Shown: in pieces, positions 1-5,292 of the stretch | Layout: each line of letters starts with the position of its first letter | Position numbering within the stretch: the stretch's first letter is position 1 | Assembly: GCA_012798155.1 (NCBI GenBank) | Contig: JAAZNR010000661.1 | Span: 1 to 9,525, forward strand | DNA: 9,525 nt | Direction: 5' to 3' | Source: Thermogutta sp. | GTDB lineage: Bacteria; Planctomycetota; Planctomycetia; Pirellulales; Thermoguttaceae | The notes under the pieces: generated by a model | The model's input: only the letters and a program-made list of their open reading frames with translations | The model's database searches: none | What the model was told of the DNA's origin: nothing | Made by a program: the position numbers and the translations under genes

Positions 1-443
1 CGATACTCGACGCCGTCGAGCACGAAGCGCCCCCCGGCGATGCGATTGGCATAACGGCCGCAAACGGATCCCAAACAGGGGTGGCCTTGGACGTACTCTT
101 CGGCGGTCTCCAAGTAGAGGGTGACGTTATCCCGATCGCCCCCCCGATCGGGAACTTCCACCGCCGTCAGCGTGGCGCCCAAGGTCATCGCCCGCACGGC
201 CATACCGTTGCCGTTCTCCAAGGAAAAAAGCTCGATCGGAGATCCGTCCCGAGTGACCCCGAAGACCGCTCGCGCCACGCGCATCTCGTGCTCCTCCTCC
301 ATCGCGGAGACAAAACCTCCTGTAGCCCATGCCAAGACCGCCGCAAACAACGGAATCCAAGGCCGCGCTAAGACGGCCGACAACAAGGAAATCCAAGGCC
401 GCAAAGCGCGCCTCGGCCGCACGGTACTTTGAAAACAAGTCAT
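1..443 (-). CDS. galM: Aldose 1-epimerase (galactose mutarotase), exported, N-terminal part cut by window edge
   Basis: I translated this by hand from the ATG at 443-441; 147 codons are open to the left edge, so the C-terminal half, with most of the active site, is missing. The family interconverts alpha and beta anomers of aldoses such as galactose and glucose. The family signature is visible: GRYANRIAGG at residues 129-138, followed by RFVLDGVEY at 139-147, plus the beta-strand motif LENGNGMAVRAMTLGATL at 75-92. Residues 1-47 look like a signal peptide: arginines near the start, two hydrophobic stretches and a VSA site near residue 47. That suggests a periplasmic or secreted enzyme, unlike cytoplasmic GalM. 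The two hydrophobic stretches are tandem copies of one 12-residue unit. The ribosome site is weak (GGGGGT about 7 nt upstream), so the start is less sure than the family call. It lies 167 bp downstream of the lipoprotein gene on the same strand. Confidence 0.88.
   Translation of the reverse strand, partial: MTCFQSTVRPRRALRPWISLLSAVLARPWIPLFAAVLAWATGGFVSAMEEEHEMRVARAVFGVTRDGSPIELFSLENGNGMAVRAMTLGATLTAVEVPDRGGDRDNVTLYLETAEEYVQGHPCLGSVCGRYANRIAGGRFVLDGVEY
330..401 (-). repeat. 36-bp tandem duplication inside the aldose epimerase signal peptide
   Basis: Two adjacent 36-bp units, 330-365 and 366-401, match at 29 of 36 positions. Read on the minus strand they encode RPWISLLSAVLA followed by RPWIPLFAAVLA. 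The duplication keeps the reading frame and doubles the hydrophobic core of the signal peptide. The divergence shows that it is not recent. Confidence 0.85.
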
Positions 444-574
444 GATCCGACCCCCGGGAGTCTTGAGCAATTCGACGCCTCGCGCCGAGCAATCACAAGC
501 AATCAGCCGTTGGGACAAAGCTTAGCTCAAGTCGGGCGGCGATTGCAAGTTGCGGATTGCCGGCCGGAGCCGTC

Positions 575-597
575 GCGGCGGCCGTTACCTCCGCCGC
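575..597 (-). terminator. GC-rich hairpin 14 nt after the lipoprotein stop (weak terminator candidate)
   Basis: A perfect 7-bp stem (GCGGCGG at 575-581, CCGCCGC at 591-597) with a 9-nt loop lies just past the stop codon of the lipoprotein gene. There is no T-run after it on the minus strand, so it is not a classical intrinsic terminator. It could slow RNA polymerase or protect the transcript end. The remaining gap up to the epimerase start holds nothing else that I recognise. Confidence 0.22.
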
Positions 598-610
598 TGC
601 CGGTTGGAGG

Positions 611-1375
611 TCAATTTTCGGCCAACGCCCGCACTGCCTGCCGCAACTGTTGTCGCACGGCCGGGCCGTACTCGATATCCAGCCAGGCCACCTTTCCTTG
701 ACCGTCCAGCACGTAGAGACAGGGCGGCCTCTTCGTGGTCAATTGCGCGAATACCGTTTCGTCCGCATCCACCAAGACGGGAAACGTCACTTCCGCGCCT
801 TGCAGCAATTCGCTCAAGCCCGAGGGAGCTTCCCCGGCATGAATCGCGAGGACGGCGATTTCGTCCGCCGCGTACTTCGATGCCACGTCGCTCTGGATAT
901 CGAGAAGCAGGTTTTCGGCGCGAAGCCGACTCACCGCGTCGTCGCCGAGCTGAAAAAAGACGACGACGGTTCCTTTGCTACCAAGCGAGCCTTGCGCCGA
1001 ATGAGGTTGCCCGCTCAGGTCGTTCAAATCGAAAGCGGGAAATCGATCACCGACGAAGACCTTGCAGGCATTGCGATCGGAAGCCGCCATCACGACCTGC
1101 GGTAAAACCGTTGGATCGGCGGCCTCAAGAGGAGGCTTTTGCGATACGGCGGGCGAGGGCGCCGCCTCCTGCGGCATGGCGACGGCGGGCGTGCCGTGAT
1201 CGGCGGCTGCTCCTTGCGATTGAGCGGCCGGTGCTTGCGATTGAGCGCCTGATCGAGCAACGACATCGCTTGGCGATGGCTTCGGATCCTCCGTCGTGGG
1301 GCGGTTGCAACCGGCCGCCACCAAACATGCCAAGAGACACCCGCACGACCATCTTCCAAATACCGATCCCGCCAT
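611..1375 (-). CDS. Lipoprotein with a redoxin/thioredoxin-like domain lacking the CxxC motif
   Basis: 254 residues. A short signal peptide ends in the lipobox-like VAAGC with Cys23, so the protein is probably lipid-anchored. Residues 24-100 are a Pro/Ala/Gln/Ser-rich linker. Residues 104-254 follow the AhpC/TSA-redoxin pattern: VGDRFPAFDL (108-117), beta strand GTVVVFFQ (135-142), strand EIAVLAIHAG (172-181), FPVLVDADETVFAQL (198-212), then a cis-proline-like RPPCLYVLDGQGKVAWL (216-232). Where active members carry WCxxC after the first long strand, this protein reads QLGDDAV (142-148), so no peroxidatic or disulfide-forming cysteine is in place. The only domain cysteines are Cys104, before the domain, and Cys219, beside the cis-proline. 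I infer a scaffold or binding role, or unusual redox chemistry using Cys104 and Cys219. The start is fixed by AAAGGAGG 8 nt upstream. It has its own likely promoter, 240 bp after aspS on the same strand. Confidence 0.8.
   Translation of the reverse strand: MAGSVFGRWSCGCLLACLVAAGCNRPTTEDPKPSPSDVVARSGAQSQAPAAQSQGAAADHGTPAVAMPQEAAPSPAVSQKPPLEAADPTVLPQVVMAASDRNACKVFVGDRFPAFDLNDLSGQPHSAQGSLGSKGTVVVFFQLGDDAVSRLRAENLLLDIQSDVASKYAADEIAVLAIHAGEAPSGLSELLQGAEVTFPVLVDADETVFAQLTTKRPPCLYVLDGQGKVAWLDIEYGPAVRQQLRQAVRALAEN
1213..1247 (-). repeat. 14-bp direct repeat, 21-bp period, in the lipoprotein linker
   Basis: CTTGCGATTGAGCG occurs at 1213-1226 and again at 1234-1247. On the minus strand this encodes two versions of a seven-residue unit (AQSQAPA, AQSQGAA) in the low-complexity linker. 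It is an in-frame duplication within an apparently flexible spacer. Confidence 0.7.
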
Positions 1376-1383
1376 TCGCGCAT

Positions 1384-1391
1384 CCTCCTTT
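1384..1391 (-). promoter_or_regulatory. Strong ribosome binding site of the lipoprotein gene
   Basis: AAAGGAGG on the minus strand, 8 nt before the ATG at 1375. It decides between that ATG and an out-of-frame ATG at 1383-1381 that directly abuts the site. Confidence 0.8.
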
Positions 1392-1481
1392 AGGGGTTTC
1401 TTGGTGATCCGCCGGCGTGCTGATCCGCCGACTGTCGTTCGGATTCTCCTGCGTTCGGAGACCGCGGGGACGATGATTTCG

Positions 1482-1487
1482 ATTATA
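1482..1487 (-). promoter_or_regulatory. Perfect -10 box (TATAAT) upstream of the lipoprotein gene
   Basis: TATAAT on the minus strand lies in the 240-bp gap between aspS and the lipoprotein gene. A good -35 hexamer 16-18 nt upstream is not visible. A start near 1475 would give a leader of about 100 nt. That leader holds a 10-bp direct repeat (TGATCCGCCG on the plus strand, 1405-1414 and 1421-1430) spaced by 16 bp. The placement argues for separate transcription of the lipoprotein. Confidence 0.4.
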
Positions 1488-1567
1488 GTCGCTCACGACG
1501 GCGCCGGGCTACGACGTTGATCTCTCGCTCGATCCTGACGATATCGCCTCCGACGACACGAAAACCT

Positions 1568-1605
1568 CTTTTTCCAGCCGCGACTTCTTTTTCCAGCCGC
1601 GACTT
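1568..1605 (-). repeat. Exact 19-bp tandem duplication just after the aspS stop
   Basis: CTTTTTCCAGCCGCGACTT is repeated exactly at 1568-1586 and 1587-1605, with a partial third copy (CCGGCCGCGACT) at 1606-1617 that runs into the aspS stop codon. I see no hairpin typical of a terminator here. Confidence 0.85.
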
Positions 1606-1615
1606 CCGGCCGCGA

Positions 1616-3397
1616 CTACTTCTCGATCCGAATGCCCAATTCCTTAAGCTGCTTGGCGTCCACCTCACCCGGCGCTCCCGTCATCAAATCCACGGCGCGT
1701 TGGGTCTTGGGAAAGGCGATGCAATCGCGAATCGAATCGGCTCCCGAGAAAATAGCCACCAAACGATCGACCCCCAGGGCGATCCCCCCGTGCGGCGGCG
1801 CCCCGTATTGCAGGGCCTCCAACAGAAAGCCGAACCGGTCCCGCGCCTGAGCGGGATCCAGCCCGATCAATCGAAAGACCTCTTGCTGGAGTTCCTGGTC
1901 GTGGATCCGGACGGTCCCTCCGCCGACTTCGGAACCGTTGAGGACCAAGTCGTAGGCCTGCGCTCGGCACTTCGCCGGATCGTCCCGCAGAAGATGGCGA
2001 TCTTGCGGGCGGGGCGAGGTGAACGGATGATGCATCGCGGTCCAACCGCCCGTCTCTTCGTCGATCGCGAACATGGGAAACTCCACGACCCACGATAGGT
2101 GCATTGTCGAGGGATCGTAGAGCTTCAACTCGGCGCCGAACCTCTTGCGCAGGGCGTATAGTGCGCGGCAAGTAATCTCGAACGCATCCGCCACAAAAAG
2201 GAGCAGGTCTCCCGGCCGGCCGGCCAAGCGTTCGGATATTTGCCGCAAGTGCGACTCGCTGAAATTCTTGGCCGTCGGGGAGCCGAGCTTGCCGTCCGCG
2301 TCCACCTTGAACCAGACAAGCCCCTTGACGCCGAAATCCTGCTTCAGCCACTCGGTGAGGTCGTCGAGGTTCTTGCGCGAGTAACCCGCCGCAGCGCCTT
2401 TGGCATTGATGCCGCGTACCCGTTGGCCGCTTTCGGCCGCCTCACGAAAGACGCGGAAATCGCACTCCCGGGCGATGTCCGTGACGTCGATCAACTCCAT
2501 GCCGAAGCGGAGGTCCGGCGCATCGTGACCGAAACGTTCCATGGCCTCGTCGTAGGTCATGCGCGGCAACGGCAGGGTGAGTCGAATGCCCAGCACCTCG
2601 CCGAACAGGCGATCCATCAGGCCCTCGACGACCGCCATCACGTCATCCGCTTGCACGAACGACATTTCCAAGTCTAATTGGGTGAACTCCGGCTGGCGAT
2701 CGGCGCGGAGGTCCTCGTCGCGAAAGCAGCGGGCGATTTGAACGTACCGATCATAGCCCGCCACCATCAAAATCTGCTTGTAAAGCTGCGGGGATTGCGG
2801 CAGCGCATAGAAACTGCCCCTCTGAACGCGGCTGGGGACCAAATAGTCTCGAGCGCCTTCGGGGGTGCTTCGCCCCAACATCGGGGTTTCGACCTCGACG
2901 AATCCCAGGGCATCGAAATAGTCTCGCATCAGCTTGATCATGCGGTGGCGAAGGAGCAGCGTCCGCTGCATCTCGGGCCGGCGAAGGTCGATGTAGCGGT
3001 AACGCAAGCGGACATCCTCGCCGGGCAGGTCGGGGGCGCTCGGCATGAAGGGCGGCGTCAAACTGCGATTGAGGATATCGCATTCCAGGGCGCGAACCTC
3101 GATCTCGCCCGTCGCCAATTTGGGGTTTTCGGTTCCGGCGGGTCGCCCTTCCACGACCCCCTTCACCTGAATCACGTACTCGGACCGCAAGGAACGAGCC
3201 GTTTCCATCAGCGCGCCGCCTTGATCGGGCGCATCGGGATTCGGCGAAAACACAATCTGCGTCTCTCCATAACGGTCGCGAAGATCGACGAAAAGGACCC
3301 CCTTGTGGTCGCGATAGGTATCGACCCAGCCACAAACGATCACTTCTTGACCGGCATGTTCCAGCCGCAATTCACCACAATTGTGCGTGCGTAACAA
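1616..3397 (-). CDS. aspS: Aspartyl-tRNA synthetase (bacterial type, probably non-discriminating)
   Basis: 593 residues, the usual length for bacterial AspRS, a cytoplasmic class IIb enzyme that charges tRNA with aspartate. Domains in order: OB-fold anticodon-binding domain (about 1-110, GWVDTYRDHKGVLFVDLRDR at 23-42); catalytic core with motif 1 around 150-172 and STPEGARDYLVPSR at 177-190; motif 2, ARCFRDEDLRADRQPEFTQ, at 222-240; the bacterial GAD insertion (about 295-425); MHHPFTSP (455-462), EVGGGTVRIHD (490-500) and motif 3, GIALGVDRLVAIFSG (538-552). His31 and Gly88 match the anticodon-domain residues described for AspRS enzymes that also charge tRNA-Asn; E. coli has Leu and Lys there. 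The start codon is TTG, chosen because AAAGGAG lies 8 nt upstream and the family N-terminus begins exactly there. The likely promoter region is interrupted 55 bp upstream by a MITE-like element. Confidence 0.98.
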   Translation of the reverse strand: MLRTHNCGELRLEHAGQEVIVCGWVDTYRDHKGVLFVDLRDRYGETQIVFSPNPDAPDQGGALMETARSLRSEYVIQVKGVVEGRPAGTENPKLATGEIEVRALECDILNRSLTPPFMPSAPDLPGEDVRLRYRYIDLRRPEMQRTLLLRHRMIKLMRDYFDALGFVEVETPMLGRSTPEGARDYLVPSRVQRGSFYALPQSPQLYKQILMVAGYDRYVQIARCFRDEDLRADRQPEFTQLDLEMSFVQADDVMAVVEGLMDRLFGEVLGIRLTLPLPRMTYDEAMERFGHDAPDLRFGMELIDVTDIARECDFRVFREAAESGQRVRGINAKGAAAGYSRKNLDDLTEWLKQDFGVKGLVWFKVDADGKLGSPTAKNFSESHLRQISERLAGRPGDLLLFVADAFEITCRALYALRKRFGAELKLYDPSTMHLSWVVEFPMFAIDEETGGWTAMHHPFTSPRPQDRHLLRDDPAKCRAQAYDLVLNGSEVGGGTVRIHDQELQQEVFRLIGLDPAQARDRFGFLLEALQYGAPPHGGIALGVDRLVAIFSGADSIRDCIAFPKTQRAVDLMTGAPGEVDAKQLKELGIRIEK

Positions 3398-3405
3398 GGG
3401 CGGCG

Positions 3406-3412
3406 CTCCTTT
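3406..3412 (-). promoter_or_regulatory. Ribosome binding site that fixes the TTG start of aspS
   Basis: AAAGGAG on the minus strand with an 8-nt spacer to TTG at 3397-3395. No ATG or GTG start lies near it in frame, and the family N-terminus (LRTHNCGEL) begins at the next codon. Confidence 0.75.
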
Positions 3413-3452
3413 CCCGCAATTTAGAACCGTAGTCCAAAACCCAAAATGAGTA

Positions 3453-3620
3453 ACTGGACTTTTGCAAACTACTCCCCTCTCCCTCTGGGAGAGGGGCAGT
3501 GGGTGAGGGCTTGGTGAAGTTAGGCAATCACGGCAAGCCGTTTTCGCGCCTAATTGCCCTGACCATAACCCTCTTCCAAGGCGGCCGAGAACTTGTCACG
3601 ACAATTTGCAAAAGTCCAGT
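3453..3620. mobile_element. 168-bp MITE-like element with 16-bp perfect inverted ends and 5-bp target duplication
   Basis: The left end ACTGGACTTTTGCAAA (3453-3468) and the right end TTTGCAAAAGTCCAGT (3605-3620) are exact reverse complements. Both are flanked by GAGTA (3448-3452 and 3621-3625), which fits a 5-bp target site duplication. The inside has no open frame of useful size. It holds a perfect 10-bp stem with a 3-nt loop (CCCCTCTCCC, TCT, GGGAGAGGGG at 3474-3496), followed by GTGGGTGAGGG, a motif resembling common dispersed REP-like repeats. A further long imperfect stem pairs about 3504-3530 with about 3560-3585, so the element could fold along most of its length. I infer a non-autonomous element moved by a transposase encoded elsewhere; I cannot name the IS family. 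Confidence 0.75.
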
Positions 3621-3631
3621 GAGTAAGCTAT

Positions 3632-3677
3632 TTGCACTCCCGGGAATACGCCGGTTGCACTCCCGGGAATATGCCGG
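3632..3677. repeat. 23-bp tandem repeat containing the palindrome TCCCGGGA
   Basis: Two adjacent 23-bp units (3632-3654 and 3655-3677) differ at one position (TACGCC versus TATGCC). Each starts TTGCACTCCCGGGAATA and includes the self-complementary TCCCGGGA. The array begins 6 bp after the target duplication of the MITE-like element. Confidence 0.85.
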
Positions 3678-3974
3678 TATTTCGACGGTACGGAAGTCCG
3701 CTCACGTCCGGTTCCGCCGCCGCCCGTCCCCGCCATGCCGCACCCTCCCCACGCCGCATCCTCCATGGGAGGGGCAAGCGATGCGTCCCGGTGACGTGGG
3801 AATCCTTGATTCTAGGCAGGCCGCCCACGCCGTGCCTAGCGGAAGCGCCTGATACAGTCCGTCCCTGCCGTCCGGAGCGTGGGCCATTGCCGCGGCCCGA
3901 CGGAAGAATGCCGGGCGATTCCTGAACCGCAGGCTCGCCGAGGGAAGGCGCCAAGCCGAATCACCCCTCGGGTT
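3678..3974. other. Gap of about 300 bp without a convincing gene, rich in hairpins
   Basis: Open frames exist here on both strands, but none has a ribosome site or a recognisable protein pattern. Local inverted repeats include CCTCC-ATG-GGAGG near 3760-3775, CTAGGCA/TGCCTAG (3812-3818 and 3833-3839), GGGCC/GGCCC near 3880-3900 and CCGAGGG/CCCTCGG (3938-3944 and 3965-3971). The concentration of stems suggests a decayed repeat element or a structured RNA. I cannot assign it to a known family. Confidence 0.4.
3938..3971 (-). terminator. Hairpin immediately downstream of the YjbQ-family gene (weak terminator candidate)
   Basis: A perfect 7-bp stem (CCGAGGG at 3938-3944, CCCTCGG at 3965-3971) begins 3 nt after the stop codon on the minus strand. 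The loop is 20 nt and itself contains GGCGCC. No T-run follows, so intrinsic termination is doubtful. Confidence 0.25.
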
Positions 3975-4391
3975 TCATTCACCCATGACGGTCACGATTA
4001 CGGTGCGTTGACGAGGGCGGACGTCGCACTCCAGGTGAAATACTTGTTGCCATTGGCCCAGGAGCAGTTCTCGCCGTTCAAAAGGGATCGCGATCGACGG
4101 CCCCAAGAGCGTGGCTTGCAGGTGCGAGTGCCCATTGCCGTCGTGCCACATTTGCTCGTGCCCGTAGTGCCTGCCGGGCGGGATGAGGCGATCCAAGTTT
4201 TCCGGCAAGTCCTTGGCCAATCCGGGCTCCCATTCGATGGTTCCCACGGCCGCCGTACTACCCACCGCGAAGACGTGCACAACGCCCGCCTCGATGCCGG
4301 ATGCCCGCACGGCCTCACGAATCTCGGGTGTCAAGTCGCGCATGGCACCGTGCCCCGAGGTGGAAAACGTAATCCGCGTCCGCTGCATCAT
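3975..4391 (-). CDS. yjbQ: YjbQ / UPF0047 family protein
   Basis: 138 residues from the ATG at 4391, close to the usual size (about 130-140) of this small cytoplasmic family. E. coli YjbQ has been linked to a secondary thiamine-phosphate synthase activity; the main cellular role is unsettled. The family core is clear. Counted from the upstream GTG at 4400, it shows VFAVGSTAAVGTIEWEPGL (43-61), the metal-site motif HDGNGHSHLQA (86-96, histidines 86, 91 and 93), LGPSIAIPFERRELLLGQWQQV (98-119) and ECDVRPRQRTVIVTVMG (123-139). Possible starts are GTG 4400, ATG 4391 and ATG 4388. I prefer 4391, preceded by a weak AAGGTG six nt upstream and giving a family-like N-terminus. It lies 76 bp downstream of the small membrane-protein gene on the same strand and may share its transcript. 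No thiamine gene or THI-box is visible nearby. Confidence 0.9.
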   Translation of the reverse strand: MMQRTRITFSTSGHGAMRDLTPEIREAVRASGIEAGVVHVFAVGSTAAVGTIEWEPGLAKDLPENLDRLIPPGRHYGHEQMWHDGNGHSHLQATLLGPSIAIPFERRELLLGQWQQVFHLECDVRPRQRTVIVTVMGE

Positions 4392-4467
4392 TGCGTGCAC
4401 CTTGGCTCGCCGGCCGCACCATTTGCCGGGAGGACCGTCGCGGGTCCCCCCGAGGTCGTCGCGATTG

Positions 4468-4710
4468 TCACTTGCGCCCCAGCGACCACGTCACGGCGTA
4501 CAGCGAAACCACGGCTCCGCTGGACATCAAGCTCCAGGGTACCCAAGGCTTGGGTTCCAGAACCCGCCTGGGTGCCGGCGCGGCTTCGCCGGCCGCCGTT
4601 ACCGCCGGTGTACTTTCACGGGCTTTGAGGGTAAAACGCTGAACGCCCAGCGTCTGCACTCCCAAGAACACGACAAACAGACCGACGGCAAGGAAAAAGG
4701 CTCGCATCAT
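4468..4710 (-). CDS. Small two-helix membrane protein (planctomycete-type hypothetical)
   Basis: 80 residues. Residues 4-22 (AFFLAVGLFVVFLGVQTLG) form a first membrane segment. A polar Ala/Pro-rich stretch (about 30-52) follows, and residues 57-76 (PWSLMSSGAVVSLYAVTWSL) form a second. The start is well supported: GGAGGAG lies 6 nt before ATG 4710, with a second in-frame ATG directly after. The layout, with an early hydrophobic helix, a short linker containing a charged KPWVPW segment and a second helix ending in basic residues, resembles small uncharacterised proteins I associate with planctomycetes. I know of no function. It is the upstream gene of a pair with the YjbQ-family gene. The start region is close to the 5' end of an unsupported open frame on the opposite strand. 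Confidence 0.75.
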   Translation of the reverse strand: MMRAFFLAVGLFVVFLGVQTLGVQRFTLKARESTPAVTAAGEAAPAPRRVLEPKPWVPWSLMSSGAVVSLYAVTWSLGRK

Positions 4711-5128
4711 GTCCGACTCCTCCCGAGACAGGTCCTCAATCGCTCCGGTAGTTCGACTTCACGGGCGGGAGAACGCCAGGCTCGCCGCGCCTTTTCTCTC
4801 GAGCGTATTGCCTGCCGGCTTGGTTTGGCGCGTTCCCCGGCTCATTGCACGCATGGCAGGACAAGGGACGCTGCAGCCCGTCAACGCAAACACGACCGGG
4901 GGCCGGCAACGGCACGATTGCCTTGTCTTGTCATCGGCGTTGCCTGCCGCACGGGTCGCGGAATCCGCCCGTTTTGAGGTTCGAAACGATCGTAACGTCT
5001 TGGAGGAAGGGGCCGGGACCGTCACCGCCGCCGGCCGATCGCAATGGAGTACGGAAAACAGCCTACGCTGCTACCACCCTTGTCACCGAGTTCATTCCCC
5101 CGAATTGCCGATGCCGCCTTCGACTTCG
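4711..5128. other. Divergent intergenic region, no supported gene
   Basis: This separates the minus-strand pair (start at 4710) from the plus-strand promoter at 5129. A 186-codon open frame runs 4709-5269 on the plus strand. Its start overlaps the start of the small membrane-protein gene, it shows no domain or family pattern, and it would read through the promoter below, so I do not call it. I see no RNA gene. A clear promoter for the minus-strand pair is not visible either. Confidence 0.45.
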
Positions 5129-5157
5129 TTGGCAAGTTCGACCGCCGCCGCTAAAAT
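5129..5157 (+). promoter_or_regulatory. Sigma70-type promoter for the PAS-GAF gene
   Basis: TTGGCA (5129-5134) and TAAAAT (5152-5157) are separated by exactly 17 nt, and each differs from consensus at one position. Transcription would start near 5164, giving an untranslated leader of about 130 nt. The leader opens with an inverted repeat (GTTCGG at 5162-5167, CCGAAC at 5187-5192) followed by an unused-looking GGAGG at 5193-5197. Confidence 0.55.
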
Positions 5158-5292
5158 AAGAGTTCGGGCAAGAGAGCCGTCCCTCGCCGAACGGAGGTAC
5201 GTTATTTCCCCTCATTCCGTCGGAATCGATCATAGCGATTACGTCGCCTTTTTGGGCCGGTTCGGCTGATCCCCAGCGCAAGGTCCCGTCTT

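Noticed and set aside
550..1407. 285-codon and 182-codon plus-strand frames opposite the lipoprotein gene
   Set aside because: Arginine-rich, low-pattern translations opposite a gene with a lipobox, a redoxin-like fold and a strong ribosome site.
1517..3394. Long plus-strand open frames (193, 145 and 238 codons) and offset minus-strand frames within aspS
   Set aside because: They are shadows of aspS; the 593-residue AspRS frame with all class II motifs explains the interval.
3415..3452. Sigma70 promoter for aspS (TTTTGG, 17 nt, TAAATT on the minus strand)
   Set aside because: The -35 hexamer matches consensus at only two positions; the spacing alone is not enough to call it.
3632..3677. Start of a CRISPR array
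   Set aside because: Two units directly abut with no spacer and no cas gene is present; it is a plain tandem duplication.
3686..3725. Possible group II intron domain V remnant (CACGTCCGGTTC resembles the 3' strand of domain V)
   Set aside because: The matching GAGCCG-type 5' strand and GAAA loop are missing and no maturase gene is near. The resemblance covers about 12 bases only.
3628..3954. 108-codon minus-strand open frame
   Set aside because: It overlaps the 23-bp tandem array and the hairpins, has no ribosome site, and its Gly/Arg/Pro-rich translation is what GC-rich noncoding DNA gives.
4978..4987. GGTTCGAAAC resembling a tRNA T-loop
   Set aside because: The flanking bases do not form a T-stem, and no acceptor, D or anticodon arm fits around it.
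4709..5269. 186-codon plus-strand open frame
   Set aside because: It starts on top of the start of the well-supported minus-strand membrane protein, shows no family pattern, and would include the good promoter at 5129-5157. Third-position GC is not higher than the local average by my rough count.
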